This document shows, piece by piece, positions 50,762 through 59,523 of a stretch of 64,000 bases of DNA. The notes below the pieces were generated by a model that saw nothing but the letters and a program-made list of their open reading frames with translations, was not told the DNA's origin and ran no database searches. The translations under genes were made by a program, and so were the position numbers. The DNA is taken from positions 62,001 through 126,000 of the forward strand of contig JBBIWA010000003.1 in the NCBI GenBank assembly GCA_037439425.1, given 5' to 3'. Each line of letters begins with the position of its first letter. The first letter of the stretch is position 1. Source of the stretch: JBBIWA01 sp037439425 (GTDB lineage: Bacteria > Acidobacteriota > Blastocatellia > RBC074).

Positions 50762-53314
50762 TTACTGTTGCGGTGCGACGTAGCGAACGATCTGGAGCTC
50801 GGCCAGTGCCTCCAGCTTTTCAATTGGCAGACGACCGATGATCAGCTTAGAGGTCTTCGGATCAAGCACCACTTCAAAGCCGAGTCGCTTGAGTTGCGCG
50901 ATAGCTTCGGGTGATTTGTCCACGAGCCAGACTTGAATCTCGGCCTTGCCTGCGTGGACAAACCGGGCTTCTTCAGCGGTTGGCTGCGCCTTCTTGTTTT
51001 TTAACCGTTCGACGAGTGCCAGAATTGACGGGTGCAGCTTTGATTGAAGCTGCTGCTTCCTTAATTCGTCTTTGGAAAGCTTCCTTTCAGTTTCCCTCAC
51101 CGCCTCAGTTGCGTCCCGCGCGACTGTAACTGCTTGCGATGTTGGGGATGGCGTCGCAGGAATAGCACTAGGAACGCCTTTAAAAGCGGGTTCCCCTCTG
51201 CCGCTACCGCCACCAACTCCGACTGAGTGTGCTGAAGCTCGTGACCTGACCCAGTACTGGCTGATGAATTGCTCTCTTTCCTCTGTGCCGAAGACGCCCT
51301 CGTAGCTTACCCCTGCGGGCATCTCAACCGGCACATCAATACGGCGCGGCTGCCCGCCTTCGGTAATGGTCATCTCTTCGACAGCGACGAACGAAGTGAA
51401 CTGCGTCATCAGACGATACTCCAATCCAAGCTGCGTGATCGCTTCGCGCAGTTCAGCGCGCGGATTGCCGCTCTGAAGGCCAGCATAGTCCTGACCCATC
51501 AGATCATCAATCCGCGCGCGCGCCCACAGCGTCGCAAGCACATCGTGTTGCGGTTGGGATTCGGGTAACTCGACCGGGATTTCGCGCACAAAGTCGCGGC
51601 CTGACATACGGCCATACAGACGAATCACGCCGCGCCCGCTCCCCGTGTAGCGGCCAGTGAGAACAACGGGCTTCGCGCTGAACAAGTCAGGAATGCGCTT
51701 CGGGTAGACATCTGTCACTGGCAATCCGCCCCAATCAATCGAAATGTCGGGGAGCAGCGGATTGCGCACGCGCTCGTGAAACCGCCTGGCGGCGGCTGAG
51801 CCGTCGTCATTGGGCGTTACGTATTCAACTTCACCGCGCCCCTGCTCAGCCATCTTATCGAGCAGGAAACGATTGACCGAGCTGCCAATGCCGAACGCAA
51901 AGACGCGCGCGTTAGCATGCTTTTGAACTTCGGAGATGATCTCCATGTCGTTCCCGACGTAACCATCGGTCATGAAGCAGACGATGCGGACGTGCTGCTG
52001 CGAATCTGATGGATCGAGCGCAGCGCGGATCGCTTTCATCATTTCGGTCCCACCGCTGCCGGAGCGCGAAGCCAGAAACTCTTGCGCCCGTCTCAGATTC
52101 TCCCTCGTCGCTGGAACCGGCTGCGGAAAGAGAATGTGCGTGTCGCCGGAGAAAGTGATCAGGTTGAAAGTGTCTTGCGGATAGAGTCCATCAAGCGCCA
52201 GCTTCATTGTCTCTTTGGCCTTCTCGATGGGAAAGCCCGACATTGAAGCTGAGGTGTCGAGCACGAAGACGAGTTCTTTGGGCGTCACGTCTTCGACCGT
52301 CACGCGCTCCGGTGGCTGCAAGATCAGAGTAAAGAAGCCACCGCTGGTCGAGTGATGAGTTAGCACCGCATCCGCAATCTTGCGACCGGCAACGTCGTAC
52401 TTGAGGATAAAATCTTTGTTTGGAATCTCAGCCTTATTCTTCAAGCGCACTACAGCGTTACTGGCTGAAGGACGTTCGAGATCAATTTCGTGCAGCGTGG
52501 ATTTGATCTCATCAATCGGCACGCCTGCATCAAGCACAACCTCGATGGAAATATCATGACCGGCGCGGGTGGCTGGCGGTGTGGCTGGCGGTGTGATGCG
52601 CGAAGCATCGGGCACTTGATCTGTGTCGGGCGCCCAGCCGCCACCCTTTTTGCCTGTCGGGTTGCCGGGAATGTAGCGCGGACCGACGACCATTGGGAAG
52701 ACGAACTCGTAAGTGCCGTCTTCGTACTTCAGCGTCTCGACGTAGCTGATCGTCACTTTAACCTTTTCGCCGGGCACGATGTTGGCGACCGATTGCGTGA
52801 AGATATTGGGCCGCTCCTGATCGAGCAGGCTGGCCACATGACCAGCGGCGCGCGCAGCTTCATAGACAGCTTGCGCTTCTTCGCGTCGCTTGATCTTGCC
52901 TTTGACGATGCGGTCGCCAACGCGCATGGTCATATCGTCCACGGCAGCGTTCTGCGGCAAGGGGAAAGTGTAGACCGCTTCGATCTTGTCGGTGAACGGA
53001 TTCTCGAACTCCTGGGTGACGATGACCCGGGAGAGAAAGCCGCTGATCTCAGCTTTGACGTCCGTGTGCTTGAGCGGGCACAGCCCGGCCGGTTTCCCAT
53101 CCTGGCTAATCGCCTGAAGCGATCCTTGAGTGATTGATTTTGATGACACCACCGGGTATTTTTTGCCATCCCTTGCTCCGGATAATCCTGAAGCTGAATC
53201 TCCGAAATCCATCTTGCTTAGGATCTCGGTTGCTAGCATCGCCGCAATGGCGATGTATCCCGCAAGGCAGATCATTGACAGCGTCGCGAAAAACCATAAG
53301 AACTTCCGTTTCAT
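50762..53314 (-). CDS. Exported VIT and von Willebrand A domain protein
   Basis: 850 residues from the ATG at 53314 (GGAGGAG upstream), with an N-terminal signal or anchor (FLWFFATLSMICLAGYIAIAAML). The VIT domain (about 70-200; VTQEFENPFTDKIEAVYTFPLP, ARAAGHVASLLDQERPNIF) is followed by a vWA domain with the MIDAS motif DTSAS (Asp353) and FSGDTHILFP. A Gly/Pro/Ser-rich linker and a C-terminal ~60-residue module (IQVWLVDKSPEAIAQLKRLGFEVV...) close the protein. This architecture, like inter-alpha-trypsin inhibitor heavy chains, mediates metal-dependent protein contacts outside the cytoplasm. Specific partner unknown. The long upstream frame before 53314 is not supported. Confidence 0.9.
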   Translation of the reverse strand: MKRKFLWFFATLSMICLAGYIAIAAMLATEILSKMDFGDSASGLSGARDGKKYPVVSSKSITQGSLQAISQDGKPAGLCPLKHTDVKAEISGFLSRVIVTQEFENPFTDKIEAVYTFPLPQNAAVDDMTMRVGDRIVKGKIKRREEAQAVYEAARAAGHVASLLDQERPNIFTQSVANIVPGEKVKVTISYVETLKYEDGTYEFVFPMVVGPRYIPGNPTGKKGGGWAPDTDQVPDASRITPPATPPATRAGHDISIEVVLDAGVPIDEIKSTLHEIDLERPSASNAVVRLKNKAEIPNKDFILKYDVAGRKIADAVLTHHSTSGGFFTLILQPPERVTVEDVTPKELVFVLDTSASMSGFPIEKAKETMKLALDGLYPQDTFNLITFSGDTHILFPQPVPATRENLRRAQEFLASRSGSGGTEMMKAIRAALDPSDSQQHVRIVCFMTDGYVGNDMEIISEVQKHANARVFAFGIGSSVNRFLLDKMAEQGRGEVEYVTPNDDGSAAARRFHERVRNPLLPDISIDWGGLPVTDVYPKRIPDLFSAKPVVLTGRYTGSGRGVIRLYGRMSGRDFVREIPVELPESQPQHDVLATLWARARIDDLMGQDYAGLQSGNPRAELREAITQLGLEYRLMTQFTSFVAVEEMTITEGGQPRRIDVPVEMPAGVSYEGVFGTEEREQFISQYWVRSRASAHSVGVGGGSGRGEPAFKGVPSAIPATPSPTSQAVTVARDATEAVRETERKLSKDELRKQQLQSKLHPSILALVERLKNKKAQPTAEEARFVHAGKAEIQVWLVDKSPEAIAQLKRLGFEVVLDPKTSKLIIGRLPIEKLEALAELQIVRYVAPQQ

Positions 53315-53579
53315 AAACTCCTCCACAAAGGCACGCTCTGCCCGATCACACGCCTGAGGTAGCGCGTTGCGCATGAGCGATGGACTTGAACAGCTCCTTA
53401 GACAGCGGATACCAGAGCTAAGTTCCCGCTCTTTTCCGGTGAGAGAACGGAGGTGGACAGAAAAGCTTGCAGAGAAAATTGGCAATTGCTGCGCGGCTTC
53501 AAAAAGAGCGACCATCAATGGTATGATTGAGACCTAATTCGCATCCTGACACGATCATCAGAAATTCATTTGAGTAGCT

Positions 53580-54008
53580 ATGACTGAGAATCAATCGAAT
53601 ATGACTCTGGCAATCATCAAGCCCGACGCAGTGCGTGCGGGCAATATTGGTAATATCATTCAGCGGATTACGGACAATGGCTTCAGAATCCGCGCTATGA
53701 AGATGCTGCGGATGAGTCGATCAGTCGCTGAAGGTTTCTATGCGGTGCACCGCGAGCGCCCTTTCTTCAACGATCTGGTCGAGTTTATGACCAGCGGGCC
53801 GAGTGTGGTCATGGCGCTGGAGAAAGAGAACGCTGTGCAAGCCTGGCGCGATCTGATGGGGCCGACGGATGCAACCAAAGCGCCCAAGGGCACTATCCGC
53901 GGCGATTTCGGCTCCAGCGTGCAAGAGAACGCCACGCATGGTTCGGATTCGCTGGAGAACGCCAGGTTCGAACTGAGCTACTTCTTTAATGCGACAGAGC
54001 TCTGTTAG
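53580..54008 (+). CDS. ndk: Nucleoside diphosphate kinase
   Basis: 142 residues, normal length. It transfers the gamma-phosphate from ATP to NDPs through a phosphohistidine. LAIIKPDAVRAGNIGNII, FYAVHRERPFFNDLVEFMTSGP and GDFG are family motifs, and His120 in NATHGSDS is the phospho-carrier. It stands divergent from the VIT/vWA gene, with about 265 bp between them. TATGAT upstream (near 53521) is a possible -10 box. A heptad array follows its stop. Confidence 0.97.
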   Translation: MTENQSNMTLAIIKPDAVRAGNIGNIIQRITDNGFRIRAMKMLRMSRSVAEGFYAVHRERPFFNDLVEFMTSGPSVVMALEKENAVQAWRDLMGPTDATKAPKGTIRGDFGSSVQENATHGSDSLENARFELSYFFNATELC

Positions 54009-54023
54009 TGAGGATGAGAGACT

Positions 54024-54066
54024 CAGAGATCAGACATCAGAGGTCAGACTAAAGTCTGAAGTCTTG
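54024..54066. repeat. Heptanucleotide inverted array after ndk
   Basis: CAGAGAT CAGACAT CAGAGGT CAGAC faces AAGTCTGAAGTCTTG, with period 7. It begins 16 bp after the ndk stop and ends just before the DUF2905 gene. Confidence 0.75.
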
Positions 54067-54079
54067 CTTTCGGTAAGCT

Positions 54080-54310
54080 ATGGCTGATGGTGGGACACAA
54101 CTCGGGCGGATGTTGATCATCCTGGGTATCGTGTTGATTGTTATTGGGGGGGTACTGGTGCTGGGCGGCAAGCTGCCGTGGTTACGGCTTGGGCGCTTAC
54201 CGGGCGACTTTGCCTGGGGGCGCGGCTCGGTGCGCATCTACTTCCCGCTGATGACCTCGCTGCTGCTGAGTCTGATTGTGACTTTGATCTTCTGGTTGCT
54301 TCGCAGATAG
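54080..54310 (+). CDS. DUF2905 small membrane protein
   Basis: 76 residues with two membrane segments (MLIILGIVLIVIGGVLVLGG; MTSLLLSLIVTLIFWLL) joined by the family-typical loop KLPWLRLGRLPGDFAWGRGSVRIYFPL. DUF2905 proteins are widespread in bacteria, often near ruvB or queA, and have no known function. It sits 71 bp after ndk across a heptad array, with only a weak Shine-Dalgarno sequence. The following 300 bp hold nothing recognised. Confidence 0.85.
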   Translation: MADGGTQLGRMLIILGIVLIVIGGVLVLGGKLPWLRLGRLPGDFAWGRGSVRIYFPLMTSLLLSLIVTLIFWLLRR

Positions 54311-54611
54311 CCATTTTACCGCTTGGTGAGCTGGAGCGCCGATTTGTTTTGTCTATCTCTTAGTGTAAGGAAGGGTAACTGCTGCGGCCGCGGAGCGGCA
54401 ATTTAGGCCGGTCTTTCAAGGCCGGTATCCTTGTCAATTGAGAGCATTCGCGTCGCGCTAGTTGAAACTCTCAATCCCGATTTGCAAGCGGCGGCCAATT
54501 CTTGCAGGCCAGGGCTGCCTGAAATGAATCTCCAGGGCTGAGTAGGAAGGAGCCGGAGTCGCAAACTGCCAGAGGAACACCTCACGAGCCTTCTGGCTAA
54601 AGAACCTACTT

Positions 54612-54851
54612 ATGCGCAATGAAACCAGACGAGAGTTGCTGACAGGGGTGCAATACTTCTTGATCGGCATTATTGCCCAGGTGGCAGTTGTTCGTTGGGG
54701 CTGTGAAAGAGCAATGGAGGGGCCGGCTCAATTACTCCTCTGGATTACCTTGTTTCTGAGCATCAGTCTCTTGCGGCTTTTCATTCTCTCCATCGCTAAC
54801 TGGACGCAGCGCGATCGGTGGCGCACGATCTCAAGAAGGCACTGGGATTGA
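54612..54851 (+). CDS. Small hypothetical membrane protein
   Basis: 79 residues with two hydrophobic stretches (LTGVQYFLIGIIAQVAVV; LLLWITLFLSISLLRLFIL) and a basic C-terminus (WTQRDRWRTISRRHWD). Composition fits a small inner-membrane protein, but the start lacks a clear Shine-Dalgarno sequence and I know no family, so it may not be expressed. Confidence 0.4.
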   Translation: MRNETRRELLTGVQYFLIGIIAQVAVVRWGCERAMEGPAQLLLWITLFLSISLLRLFILSIANWTQRDRWRTISRRHWD

Positions 54852-54990
54852 CAGAGCAAAACTCCCGCCACCTCACGCGGAGTAACTACTCAGGGGAGCA
54901 GTGCTTAATTCCGGCCGGGAGCAAGCCATCTATAGCCTTGAGAGATCAAAAACTCATTTAGCTGTGCCAGGAGCGCCCTCGAGGCATTAT

Positions 54991-55055
54991 CGGATTTCGG
55001 ATTGCGGATTGCGGATTTGGGATCTAAATCCGAAATCCGAAATCCGAAATCCGAT
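54991..55055. repeat. Heptanucleotide inverted array (CGGATTT type)
   Basis: CGGATTT CGGATTG CGGATTG CGGATTT faces AAATCCG AAATCCG AAATCCG AAATCCG, an almost perfect period-7 hairpin. It resembles the CGGATTG runs inside the blocks at 8026 and 39664. The rest of 54852-55225 has no gene. Confidence 0.8.
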
Positions 55056-55225
55056 TATGGATAGGTCGCCCCTGGGGGCCACAGTAGGTACCACGCGGAT
55101 AGTTTAAGAAAGCCACAGCTCAGACTTCCATCCGAGCTCTGAAGCCGCCACCCTTCGAGTTTGAGCTTCCGCTGCCTGGTGGTATGATTCAAATTACAGA
55201 ATTCAGCTCAGAGGTGCGGCAAGGG

Positions 55226-56719
55226 ATGCAACCGACCACCAGAGCCATTATGATGGCAATTGCGCTGGGCGGCCTGATCTTAGTGGCAGGCGCACAGCAG
55301 CGCGGGCCTGTCTCTACGCTGCCGGCGAAGAGGGTGGAAAATGAAGCTCAGGGGACGGCTGCGCAGGCGGCTGCCCTTTTTGAAAAGGGGCAGCAGGCGC
55401 ACGAAGCGGGCAAGCTGGAGGAAGCAGTGCGCCTCTACACTGAGGCCCTCGAACGCGATCCTGCCTTGTGGCAAGCAGAATACCAGCGCGGCGTCGCCTA
55501 TCTTTCGCTGGGTAAGCTGGCCGAAGCTCGCACAGCGATGATGCGGACGATCCAACTGTTGTCGGAATTTACCGATTCACCTCAGCGTCGAGCTATCTCA
55601 GCGCGGGTGCAAATCACACTCGGTGAGATTGCGCTGGCTGAAGCTGACACGGCTGAAGCGGAGCAGGCATTTCGGCGTGCACTCGAGCTGTCTCCTTCTT
55701 CAGGCCGCGCGCGCGTTGGACTGGCCGAAGTCTTCCTAAGCAACAAGAAGTTTGCCGAAGCGGCCGCCGAAGTGAAAGCAGCCATTGCAGCAGGCGAAGA
55801 TCGCGCCTCAATTTATCTCTTGCTGGGCCAGGCGCAGATGCTCAGCGGGCAAGACGAAGAAGCGATGGCGAGCCTGGACGAAGCCTTGAAGCGTGAGCCG
55901 CAAAATGCCGTCGTGCTTCGCGCCCGCGCTGAAGTTTTCCTCAAGCGAAACGACCTGCTACGCGCGATTACAGACCTCCAGGCCGCGCTCGCTCTTGCCC
56001 AGGATACGCCGACGAGGCTGCGACTGGCCGACGCTTTTCGCCAGGCGAAACAGGGGGAGAAAGCAATCGCGCTTTACCGGCAGGTTTTGGAAGCTGAGCC
56101 GAACCAGACTGAAGCGCGCGCAGCCCTGGTCGCCTTGCTGATCGAAGCGGGCAAAGGCAGCGAGGCAGTGGCTGAGCTGGAAGCGCTCACCAAGACCGAT
56201 CCTCACCGTGCGGTGTGGCGTGCGCAGCTGGCAGAACTCTACCTGGCGGCGCAGCCGGAGAAGGCATTAGAGCAATATGCAACGGCAGCGAAACTCGAAC
56301 CGGCGCAACTGAGTCATCAGGTCGGCATCGGCGCGGCGCTGGTCAAACTCCGTCGCTTCCAGCAAGCGGTCAGCGTGCTTAAACAGGTGCTGGAGCAACA
56401 GCCCAATACTGATCTCGCTTACTTTGCGCACACGAATCTGGCAACCGCTTTCTTTGAGTTGGAGGATTATCCCAATGCGGCTCGCGAGTTCGTCTGGATT
56501 TTGGATCACCAACGCGATCTGAAACGAACGACTATTGCCCTTTACTTTCTAGGAATTTGTTTTGATAAACTCGGAGACTACGAACAGGCGCTTAAAACTT
56601 ATGAGCGCTTCCTGAGTCTGGCCTCTCCGGACAACCAATTGGAGATAGATAAAGTGAAACTGCGCCTGCCTTCGCTCAAGCGACAGATTAAGGAAGGAAA
56701 AGGCCGGCTCAAGAAATAA
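55226..56719 (+). CDS. Secreted TPR-repeat protein
   Basis: 497 residues from the ATG at 55226 (AAGGG directly upstream); the frame is open from 55184. The signal sequence (AIMMAIALGGLILVAGAQQ) is followed by about ten tetratricopeptide repeats from residue ~45 to the end (FEKGQQAHEAGKLEEAVRLYTEAL, AEYQRGVAYLSLGKLAEARTAM, VLRARAEVFLKRNDLLRAI, TNLATAFFELEDYPNAAREF). It is likely a periplasmic scaffold or assembly factor. It heads a run of three exported proteins in the same direction. Confidence 0.87.
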   Translation: MQPTTRAIMMAIALGGLILVAGAQQRGPVSTLPAKRVENEAQGTAAQAAALFEKGQQAHEAGKLEEAVRLYTEALERDPALWQAEYQRGVAYLSLGKLAEARTAMMRTIQLLSEFTDSPQRRAISARVQITLGEIALAEADTAEAEQAFRRALELSPSSGRARVGLAEVFLSNKKFAEAAAEVKAAIAAGEDRASIYLLLGQAQMLSGQDEEAMASLDEALKREPQNAVVLRARAEVFLKRNDLLRAITDLQAALALAQDTPTRLRLADAFRQAKQGEKAIALYRQVLEAEPNQTEARAALVALLIEAGKGSEAVAELEALTKTDPHRAVWRAQLAELYLAAQPEKALEQYATAAKLEPAQLSHQVGIGAALVKLRRFQQAVSVLKQVLEQQPNTDLAYFAHTNLATAFFELEDYPNAAREFVWILDHQRDLKRTTIALYFLGICFDKLGDYEQALKTYERFLSLASPDNQLEIDKVKLRLPSLKRQIKEGKGRLKK

Positions 56720-56823
56720 GCTTGGAAAATCTCCGGTCAACTTCAGTTGGCCGTTGACCTGTGCGCTGCTGCGGAGCTTGGGGCAAACTAACAGTTTGCC
56801 TTGTATCACCGCTGAATTCGACA

Positions 56824-57405
56824 ATGAGACTCAGGCAATTTCATAAAGCTTTTCTCCCGTTGATAGCCTTAATGGCCCTCGCCTGTCTGGCCCGATCTGC
56901 CATCTTTGGGTCAGCAGCTGAATTCTGGATTGTCAGATCCGAGGCTCAAGCTCCAGACGAAGTGGCTGAGACTCTCAAGAAGCTGACCGCTGAAGAGCAG
57001 GCGAAGATCAACCGGGAGAGCAAACCAAAGAATCGCATCAAGGCTTACCTCCGCGTCATGGAGGCGCGGTTGAAACAGGTGCGCGCTCCGCTCTCTAGCG
57101 GTCAATATCGCGCAACGAGCGAACATCTGGAGATCTACACTGCTTTAGTTGACGATGCCGCGCGTTACCTGGATGGCGCGGTGCGGCCTCGCGATAACAC
57201 TTACAAACAGCTAGAACTAGGGCTGCGCGATCAGCTTCGGTTGCTCGAAGGCCTCAGCCGTGATATGCCTGCTGCCTACCTGGAACCGGTCGAGCAAGCG
57301 ATGGCGACGGTTAATCGCGTGCGCCGCCATGCGCTCGACTCGCTGATCAGCGGGGATAGACCTATTCTGAGGCCTGGGGGCGGAAAGAAATCTCCCGATG
57401 GCTAA
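56824..57405 (+). CDS. Hypothetical exported helical protein
   Basis: 193 residues from the ATG at 56824. A signal sequence (FLPLIALMALACLARSAIFG) precedes a charged, helical mature part with AEEQAKINRESKPKNRIKAYLRVMEARLKQVRAPL and LRDQLRLLEGLSRDMPAAYLEPVEQAMATVNRVRRHAL. The next gene encodes a protein of the same size and style (signal peptide, about 150 helical residues), suggesting distant paralogues. No family recognised. It follows the TPR gene by about 100 bp. Confidence 0.65.
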   Translation: MRLRQFHKAFLPLIALMALACLARSAIFGSAAEFWIVRSEAQAPDEVAETLKKLTAEEQAKINRESKPKNRIKAYLRVMEARLKQVRAPLSSGQYRATSEHLEIYTALVDDAARYLDGAVRPRDNTYKQLELGLRDQLRLLEGLSRDMPAAYLEPVEQAMATVNRVRRHALDSLISGDRPILRPGGGKKSPDG

Positions 57406-57428
57406 CCTCAATCTTGAGAGACCGAATT

Positions 57429-57959
57429 ATGACCCCATTTATCTCTCGCCAATTCATCCGGCGCTACTTCTTGTCTGCTGTCTCTCTGACTTTTTTCTGT
57501 TTGCTGGCCCTGTTATCGCCGGCCCGGGCGCAAAAGCGGGATCACCTGACCGAACAGGAAGCCGATCTCGTGCGTGAGTTCCAGATTATTGACAAACGCA
57601 TCGAGGTCTTCATTCGCGCTGCTGATCGCCGTTTGCTGGTGCTGGCCGATCCCAATGCCAAGCAGTCGAAGAAAGAAGAGGAACGGTGGGGGCCGCTGCC
57701 CACCGGCACGCGCTTGGAACTGTTGCAGGATTACAAAAACATTCTCTCCGAAGCGATGGAGAAGCTCGATGATGCCTACGAGCGCGATCCGAAGAGCGAG
57801 CTACTCTCTAAAGCGCTCAGCAAATTCAAAGAGGCCACCACGCGTCAGCTCGCGCAACTTCGCGCTCTGGCTCCGCAATTGACCGACAAACGCGAGCAGC
57901 GCGCTCTGCTTGAAGCCATCGAAGAAGCTGAAACCGCTGCCAAAGGCGAGATCAAGTGA
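57429..57959 (+). CDS. Hypothetical exported helical protein
   Basis: 176 residues from the ATG at 57429 (the in-frame TTG five codons earlier is less likely). Signal sequence FFCLLALLSPARAQ, then helical charged sequence: HLTEQEADLVREFQIIDKRIEVFIRAADRRLLVLADPN, EERWGPLPTGTRLELLQDYKNILSEAMEKLDDAYERDP and ATTRQLAQLRALAPQL. It starts 24 bp after the preceding similar gene, so the two are co-transcribed. Function unknown. Confidence 0.7.
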   Translation: MTPFISRQFIRRYFLSAVSLTFFCLLALLSPARAQKRDHLTEQEADLVREFQIIDKRIEVFIRAADRRLLVLADPNAKQSKKEEERWGPLPTGTRLELLQDYKNILSEAMEKLDDAYERDPKSELLSKALSKFKEATTRQLAQLRALAPQLTDKREQRALLEAIEEAETAAKGEIK

Positions 57960-58029
57960 ATCAGAGCTGAAAATTGCTGCCAGCTTTGAGCGCAAAGAGG
58001 TGAGCCGGAGCGCTGCCTTATCCTTCTCT

Positions 58030-59112
58030 ATGATCGCGGCTGCCATTCATAATCGTCTCGCCACTGAGCGACGAATCACCTTCAGCGAGTTTATGCGGAT
58101 GGCGCTCTATGATGAGCGCGGCGGTTACTACATGAGTGCGCGGGAGAAGTTCGGCGCTGGTGGCGATTTTTACACGGCCAGTCAGGTGCATGAACTCTTC
58201 GGGGCGCTGCTGGCCGACGAATTCGCTGCTGTCTGGCGTGAGCTGGCTCCGGGAGACGATTTCGCCGTGATCGAGCTGGGGGCCGGGCGTGGCCAGTTCG
58301 CGCGCGATGCGCTGGTGGCCTTGCGTGAGCAACACCGGGATTGTTTCCGGTCACTGCGCTATCTGATTTGTGAAATCAGCCCGCATTTGCGCAGCGAGCA
58401 GCAAAGACGGCTCGCGGAGTTTGCGCCCCAAGTAGAATGGATCGCGGATCTGACGGAGCTAAGCGCACCCATCAAGGGAGTGGTCTTCTCCAATGAGTTC
58501 TTCGACGCGCTCCCGGTTCATCTGGTGCGACAACGCGGCAAGCAGTTGTGCGAGCTTTATCTCGAGCTGACTCCTGATGGCGGACTGCGATTTAGTGAAG
58601 GCGAGTTGTCAAGCCAGGCGCTGGCAGACTACTGGCAACGCGCAGGCACTCCATTAGTAGAAGGACAGCGAGCAGAGATCAATCTGGAAGCGGTAAAGTG
58701 GATCGAGCGCATTGCCAGGACGCTTGCGTGCGGGCGCGTGATCACGATTGATTACGGCGAGACAGTAGAGCAGCTCTACCCGCCTGAGCGAATGGATGGC
58801 ACGTTGCGCTGTTTCTATCGCCACATGCTCAATGATCAGCCGCTTGAGCGCATCGGCGAGCAAGACATCACAGCGAGCGTTAACTTCACCGCCTTGATGG
58901 AATATGGCCGTGAGGCTGGACTGCAAACGCTCAGCTTCCAGCGAGGGAACGATTATCTGATCAGCCTGGGCCTGCTCGAACGCGCTGCGGAGTTGGCCAA
59001 GCGAGCCGAAGCAGAGAGCCTGCAATCGCTTCAGCACCGCCTCGCTCTTAAAAACCTCTTCGTGCCCCAGGGGATCACGAGCTATTTCAAAGTGTTGGTG
59101 CAGGAGAAGTAG
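58030..59112 (+). CDS. MidA/NDUFAF7-family SAM-dependent protein methyltransferase
   Basis: 360 residues. In mitochondria NDUFAF7 methylates an arginine of complex I subunit NDUFS2; bacterial members are presumed protein arginine methyltransferases. ITFSEFMRMALYDERGGYYM at the N-terminus, the SAM motif FAVIELGAGRGQFARD, VVFSNEFFDALPVHLV and VITIDYGE...RCFYRH are diagnostic. DITASVNFTALMEYG and LGLLERA close the protein. I chose the ATG at 58030, which lacks a close SD; the frame is open further upstream and a GTG there is possible. No complex I gene lies in the window. Confidence 0.92.
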   Translation: MIAAAIHNRLATERRITFSEFMRMALYDERGGYYMSAREKFGAGGDFYTASQVHELFGALLADEFAAVWRELAPGDDFAVIELGAGRGQFARDALVALREQHRDCFRSLRYLICEISPHLRSEQQRRLAEFAPQVEWIADLTELSAPIKGVVFSNEFFDALPVHLVRQRGKQLCELYLELTPDGGLRFSEGELSSQALADYWQRAGTPLVEGQRAEINLEAVKWIERIARTLACGRVITIDYGETVEQLYPPERMDGTLRCFYRHMLNDQPLERIGEQDITASVNFTALMEYGREAGLQTLSFQRGNDYLISLGLLERAAELAKRAEAESLQSLQHRLALKNLFVPQGITSYFKVLVQEK

Positions 59113-59275
59113 CCCAGGAAATCGCGCTGTTAACCAAGCAGCGGCGCGCTGCGAAGCTCACCAAGAACACCAAGACCCTCTTCCTCTCTTCGTGACCTTG
59201 CGTCTCTTTCGTGGTTCATGTTCTGAGGAGTCTTTCAGGTCGTCAGGGACGACGCGGGAGAGATGATGAAACCCT

Positions 59276-59371
59276 TACGAGCGCACGCTTGCGAGCGTGC
59301 TCAGTCTCCGGTAAAGACCTGCTTCACGAAGACGGGCACGCAAGGATGTGTGCGCTCCCAGGGATTTTCCG
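59276..59371. repeat. ~100-bp double-hairpin dispersed repeat, copy 6
   Basis: TTACGAGCGCACGCTTGCGAG...GCGTGC, the linker CGGTAAAGACCTGCTTCACG, then GGGCACGCAAGGATGTGTGCGC...AGGGATTTTCCGCAGG. GAGTCTTTCAGGTCGT at 59228-59243 precedes it. No gene is supported in 59113-59523; frames through the repeat are spurious. Confidence 0.75.
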
Positions 59372-59523
59372 CAGGCGGCGAAATCACCGCGATCAAAGGG
59401 CGCGAGATCATCAAAGCGTTTCTACCGGGCGTTGAAGCCCGGACCACTAGCCACATTTCTGCTCTGGGTCGAGCAGGTCCCGTAGCCATCAGCAAAAAGC
59501 TATGGTCTGCACTCCCAGGGCAG

